Below, in pieces: positions 33,486 to 36,447 of a stretch of DNA of 36,447 bases (the stretch's first letter is position 1; the number at the start of each line of letters is the position of its first letter). Location of the stretch: positions 1-36,447 of the forward strand of contig NZ_JABURL010000037.1 in NCBI RefSeq assembly GCF_014762705.1. Direction: 5' to 3'. Both the position numbers and the translations under genes were made by a program. Origin of the DNA: Cyclobacterium sp. (GTDB taxonomy: Bacteria; Bacteroidota; Bacteroidia; Cytophagales; Cyclobacteriaceae). The notes under the pieces are model-generated. The model made no database searches. It was not told the origin of the DNA and saw only the letters and a list, made by a program, of their open reading frames with translations.

Positions 33486-34553
33486 ATGAATAAGACTTTA
33501 ACGATTAATATCAATAAATCGAAGCATTCAAAATTGGAAACTACCAATTTTGATGAACTGTCCTTCGGGCAAATCATCAGTGACCACATGTTTGTGGCAG
33601 AGTATAAAGACGGAGAATGGCAGGATCTTAGGATCGAACCTTATGGTCCCTTACAAATTAATCCGGCCAATGCCACCTTGCATTATGGGCAGTCGGTTTT
33701 CGAGGGGTTGAAAGCCTATAGAAATGAGGCAGGAGAAATTCTCGTTTTCAGAGGTGATGCCAATCAGCGAAGGCTCAATGAATCTGCCCAAAGGATGTGT
33801 ATCCCAGAGGTTCCGGAAGAAATTTTCATGGAAGGCATGAGGAAACTTCTGGAGGTGGATAAGGATTGGATTCCCAAACAAGCCGGATGCTCACTTTACA
33901 TTCGCCCTTTTATATTTGCAGCGGATGATTATCTGGGAATAAGGCCATCCAACAATTACAAATTCATGATCCTTACCTCCCCTGTGGGGAATTATTATTC
34001 CAAACCGGTAGCAGTGAAGGTAGAAACCCAGTATGCCAGAGCTGTTGAAGGGGGTACCGGTGCGGCAAAAGCAGCAGGTAATTACGCAGGCTCCCTCTTT
34101 CCCGCTCGAAAAGCCCAGAAAGAAGGTTACGATCAGTTGCTTTGGACAGATGGTAAAACACACCAATACATAGAAGAAAGTGGCACCATGAACGTGATGT
34201 TCGTGATTGATGGTACCCTTATTACAGCCCCTATCAGCACTGGAACCATTTTAAAAGGCATTACCAGGGATAGTGTGTTGATTTTGGCCAAGGAGATGGG
34301 AATGCCTGTTGAAGAACGTTTTTTGACTGTTTCTGAACTGGAAGATGCGCTCCTTTCCGGAAGATTGGAAGAGGCCTTTGGTACGGGTACGGCAGCTACT
34401 GTCGCGTTTATCAGACTGATCAATATTCACAATAAGGATTATGTGCTGCCGGAGAAGGCAGCCGGAGCTTTTTCCGACAGGGTCTTAAAACAGCTTGATG
34501 ATATCAAATATGGGAAAGTAGCCGATGATCATGGTTGGATAATGAAAATTTAA
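33486..34553 (+). CDS. ilvE: Branched-chain amino acid aminotransferase
   Basis: This PLP enzyme interconverts Val, Leu, Ile and their 2-oxo acids. The 355 residues fit the long (class IV, BCAT) form: LHYGQSVFEGLKAYR, LYIRPFIFAADDYLGIRP, GGTGAAKAAGNYAGSLFPAR with the PLP-binding Lys, IEESGTMNVMFV and FGTGTAATVAFI. It starts 6 bases after the adenosyltransferase stop, so they are likely on one transcript. It supplies the leucine pathway alongside the distant leuA. Confidence 0.94.
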   Translation: MNKTLTININKSKHSKLETTNFDELSFGQIISDHMFVAEYKDGEWQDLRIEPYGPLQINPANATLHYGQSVFEGLKAYRNEAGEILVFRGDANQRRLNESAQRMCIPEVPEEIFMEGMRKLLEVDKDWIPKQAGCSLYIRPFIFAADDYLGIRPSNNYKFMILTSPVGNYYSKPVAVKVETQYARAVEGGTGAAKAAGNYAGSLFPARKAQKEGYDQLLWTDGKTHQYIEESGTMNVMFVIDGTLITAPISTGTILKGITRDSVLILAKEMGMPVEERFLTVSELEDALLSGRLEEAFGTGTAATVAFIRLINIHNKDYVLPEKAAGAFSDRVLKQLDDIKYGKVADDHGWIMKI

Positions 34554-34590
34554 TCCTTCCTAATCGAGCTAAGTAGAATAATTTTTACCT

Positions 34591-35121
34591 ATGCGGTTCA
34601 AAAAAAGTGCCTTTTCAGTAATCCTGTTGTTTTGCCTGATCCATGCAGACTTGTTAGCTCAGAATTACCTGATTCTACAGCGGGGAAAAAATGAAAAAAG
34701 CAGGTTAACCTATGAAGTTGGCGAATCCATCATGTATTTACAAAAGGGGTTGGACTACTACATTGAGGATGTGATCCGGGAGATTAAGCAGGACGTAATC
34801 GTGTTGGAGGAAAATGTATTGGCCATTGATCAGATTGAGGCCATTGATGTTCGTGACAAAGATCCCAGAAATCAAACTTTGTCCAATATGAGTCTGCTGC
34901 CCATGGCGGCGGGAGGATTATTGCTTTTTGCAGGAGGGGTCAATAGTTTGTATGCGGACCAAACTATCAGCTATGAACCAGGTGTATTGGTTATCTCCGG
35001 GTCTTTGATTGGCGGTGGTTTGTTGCTTCAGCCCCTGAGGTATAGGAAATTCAAAAATAAAGGTAAAAATAAATTGCAGGTTATAGCCTTGGAGGAACTG
35101 GAAGACGGGAAGGAACAATAG
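34591..35121 (+). CDS. Exported membrane-anchored protein of unknown function
   Basis: The 176-residue protein has a signal peptide (FSVILLFCLIHADLLAQ), a short soluble part, then hydrophobic stretches (LLPMAAGGLLLFAGG, LVISGSLIGGGLLLQPL) and a basic C-terminal tail. No recognised domain. It follows ilvE by 37 bases and precedes prfB by 86 bases in the same direction, so it may be co-transcribed with ilvE. A small two-helix envelope protein is the best description. Confidence 0.65.
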   Translation: MRFKKSAFSVILLFCLIHADLLAQNYLILQRGKNEKSRLTYEVGESIMYLQKGLDYYIEDVIREIKQDVIVLEENVLAIDQIEAIDVRDKDPRNQTLSNMSLLPMAAGGLLLFAGGVNSLYADQTISYEPGVLVISGSLIGGGLLLQPLRYRKFKNKGKNKLQVIALEELEDGKEQ

Positions 35122-35207
35122 GCCTTTTTATTGGTGAAATAGGTAATTTGAGGGAAATTGCCGAAATTTGACTTTTATATTCAATCATAAAACAAGAGAA
35201 AGCAACT

Positions 35208-36312
35208 ATGACAACAGATCAGTTGAAAGACTTGAAGGCCCGTATTTTGGCCTTGAGGAGGTATCTTTGACTACGACCGGAAGAAAGCGGAAATAGAAGA
35301 ATTTGAAGCCATTTCGGCCCAGCCAGATTTTTGGAATGATCCGGAAGAGGCAGAAAAAATGATGAAACAAATACAGGCAAGAAAAGCCTGGACCAGTCAG
35401 TTTGAAAATGTGGACACCGGAGTACAGGATCTGGATGTATTGTATGAATTTTACAGTGCCGGGGAGGTTTCTGAAGAGGAAATAACAGCTGAGTACCAAA
35501 AGAATTTACATAAAGTAGAGGATCTGGAGCTCAAGAAAATGCTTGGTAGTGAAGAGGACCAACTGAATGCGATGTTGGAAATCAATCCCGGAGCAGGTGG
35601 AACGGAAAGCAATGACTGGGCATCCATTCTGCTCCGCATGTATATCATGTGGGGAGAGAAAAATGGTTATAAAGTAAAAGAGGTTGATCTGCAGGAAGGC
35701 GAAGTGGCCGGAATCAAATCAGCGACTCTGGAATTTGAAGGCCCTTTGGCTTATGGTTTCCTCAAATCAGAATCCGGCGTGCACCGGTTGGTGAGGATAT
35801 CTCCCTTTGATAGTGGAGGGAGGCGGCATACCTCTTTTGCTTCGGTGTATGTTTATCCCGTGGTAGATGACACCATCAAGATTGAGATTAATCCTTCAGA
35901 TGTGGAATTCCACACCTCCCGTTCAGGAGGAGCTGGAGGTCAGAATGTAAATAAGGTGGAAACCAAAGTTCAACTCACCCATAAACCCACCGGGATTGTC
36001 GTGGTTTGCCAGGCAGAAAGGTCTCAACTAGGGAACCGGGAAAAAGCAATGCAGATGTTGAAATCAAGGTTATACCAGCGGGAAATGGAAAAGCGGAATG
36101 AAGAAAGGGCTAAAGTGGAATCCGGGAAAATGAAAATTGATTTCGGATCCCAGATCAGGAACTACGTTTTGCATCCGTATAAATTGGTGAAAGATGCCAG
36201 AACAGCACATGAAACTTCAGATGTACAAACTGTCCTGGATGGAGGGCTTAATGACTTCATTAAAGCCTATCTGCTTGCACAAAGTGAGGAGGAAGTAAAA
36301 GACAAAGAATAA
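35208..36312 (+). CDS. prfB: Peptide chain release factor 2 with programmed +1 frameshift
   Basis: RF2 releases peptides at UGA and UAA. The product is read from 35208-35267, skips T35268 and continues 35269-36312, giving about 367 residues, the usual RF2 size. The zero frame ends in TGA at 35268-35270 after codon 20. Frame +1 reads [12 protein letters not shown] onward. The release motif [14 protein letters not shown] (GGQ) and the tripeptide loop region [15 protein letters not shown] (SPF) are present. The site autoregulates RF2: low RF2 favours frameshifting. Confidence 0.95.
35256..35271 (+). promoter_or_regulatory. prfB programmed frameshift site
   Basis: AGGAGG (an SD-like stimulator) followed by TATCTTTGAC matches the canonical RF2 slippery arrangement, with CTT at 35265-35267 and the in-frame TGA at 35268-35270 followed by C. 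The slip moves the ribosome to TTT/GAC. It is seen directly; the mechanism is established for this gene family. Confidence 0.93.
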
Positions 36313-36322
36313 AATTCAATCT

Positions 36323-36350
36323 AAGGACCTGTTTATATCAGGTCCTTTTT
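36323..36350 (+). terminator. Intrinsic terminator of prfB
   Basis: AAGGACCTG (36323-36331) and CAGGTCCTT (36339-36347) form a perfect 9-bp stem with a 7-base loop, followed by T residues to 36350. It lies 10 bases after the prfB stop. Confidence 0.92.
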
Positions 36351-36404
36351 ACTTTTTTTGATTTTAGACCCACACATAATAACTTCTTTATCGCACCCCA
36401 TATC

Positions 36405-36447
36405 TCAATTCATCACCACTTCGTCTACCATGAGCCAGGCCTTGCTG
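36405..36447 (-). CDS. Possible C-terminal end of a minus-strand gene (partial)
   Basis: Read from the window edge, the minus strand gives SKAWLMVDEVVMN followed by a stop at 36405-36407. The W.M.DEV pattern resembles the last strand of jelly-roll (discoidin or carbohydrate-binding) domains. Only 13 codons are visible and another frame also stays open, so this is a weak call. It would converge with prfB. Confidence 0.25.
   Translation of the reverse strand, partial: SKAWLMVDEVVMN

Noticed and set aside
35359-36312. prfB starting at an internal ATG
   Set aside because: The upstream codons and the frameshift site show that translation begins at 35208.

Overview
The window looks like a chromosomal segment of a Bacteroidota bacterium. 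The closest fit is a Cytophagales/Cyclobacteriaceae-type genome, inferred from protein style only. Pointers are moderate GC with AT-rich spacers, weak or absent Shine-Dalgarno sequences, and typical families: DUF5107-TPR, FG-GAP/VCBS with a haem motif, DUF4168, long NfeD, LysM plus a C-terminal barrel, and the pdxA-yceD-rpmF run. No rRNA, tRNA or CRISPR array was seen.

Positions 1-4752 hold an L,D-transpeptidase gene (minus strand). It is followed on the plus strand by a pterin/flavin-flavoured block: a 6-pyruvoyl-tetrahydropterin synthase with mammalian-type CX5HGH spacing, overlapping folE, then a terminator, a short-chain dehydrogenase whose catalytic Tyr is replaced by Ile, a small coiled-coil protein, a STAS/SpoIIAA-like protein and a flavin-reductase-like protein. 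The tail of a decayed Fic gene follows at 4751-5079.

Positions 5080-10234 are accessory-like. A DUF2975 membrane protein and an XRE regulator form a minus-strand operon behind a perfect 24-bp palindrome. Next come a TonB C-terminal-domain protein and a 975-bp unit (7391-8365) that has the architecture of an integron gene cassette: one membrane-protein gene followed by an attC-like site whose R'' arm is complementary to the start of the unit. An exported DJ-1/PfpI-like protein and two overlapping small genes complete this part.

Positions 10235-21643 hold a haem-motif FG-GAP protein, L-serine ammonia-lyase, a 1038-residue DUF5107-TPR protein, DUF4168, an ArsC/YffB-type thioredoxin-fold protein, a metallophosphoesterase/amidohydrolase gene pair and a short 2-isopropylmalate synthase. 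Several clear intrinsic terminators separate the units.

Positions 21784-36447 are mostly core genome: an unknown helical protein, pdxA-yceD-rpmF, a LysM protein, NfeD, and a translationally coupled plsC-gatC-membrane/TPR run. These are followed by an ABC ATPase, an ATP:cob(I)alamin adenosyltransferase, a branched-chain aminotransferase, an unknown exported protein and prfB with its programmed +1 frameshift. The last bases may carry the C-terminus of a minus-strand gene.

The most interesting items are the cassette-like insertion and the pterin/flavin block with its atypical dehydrogenase.
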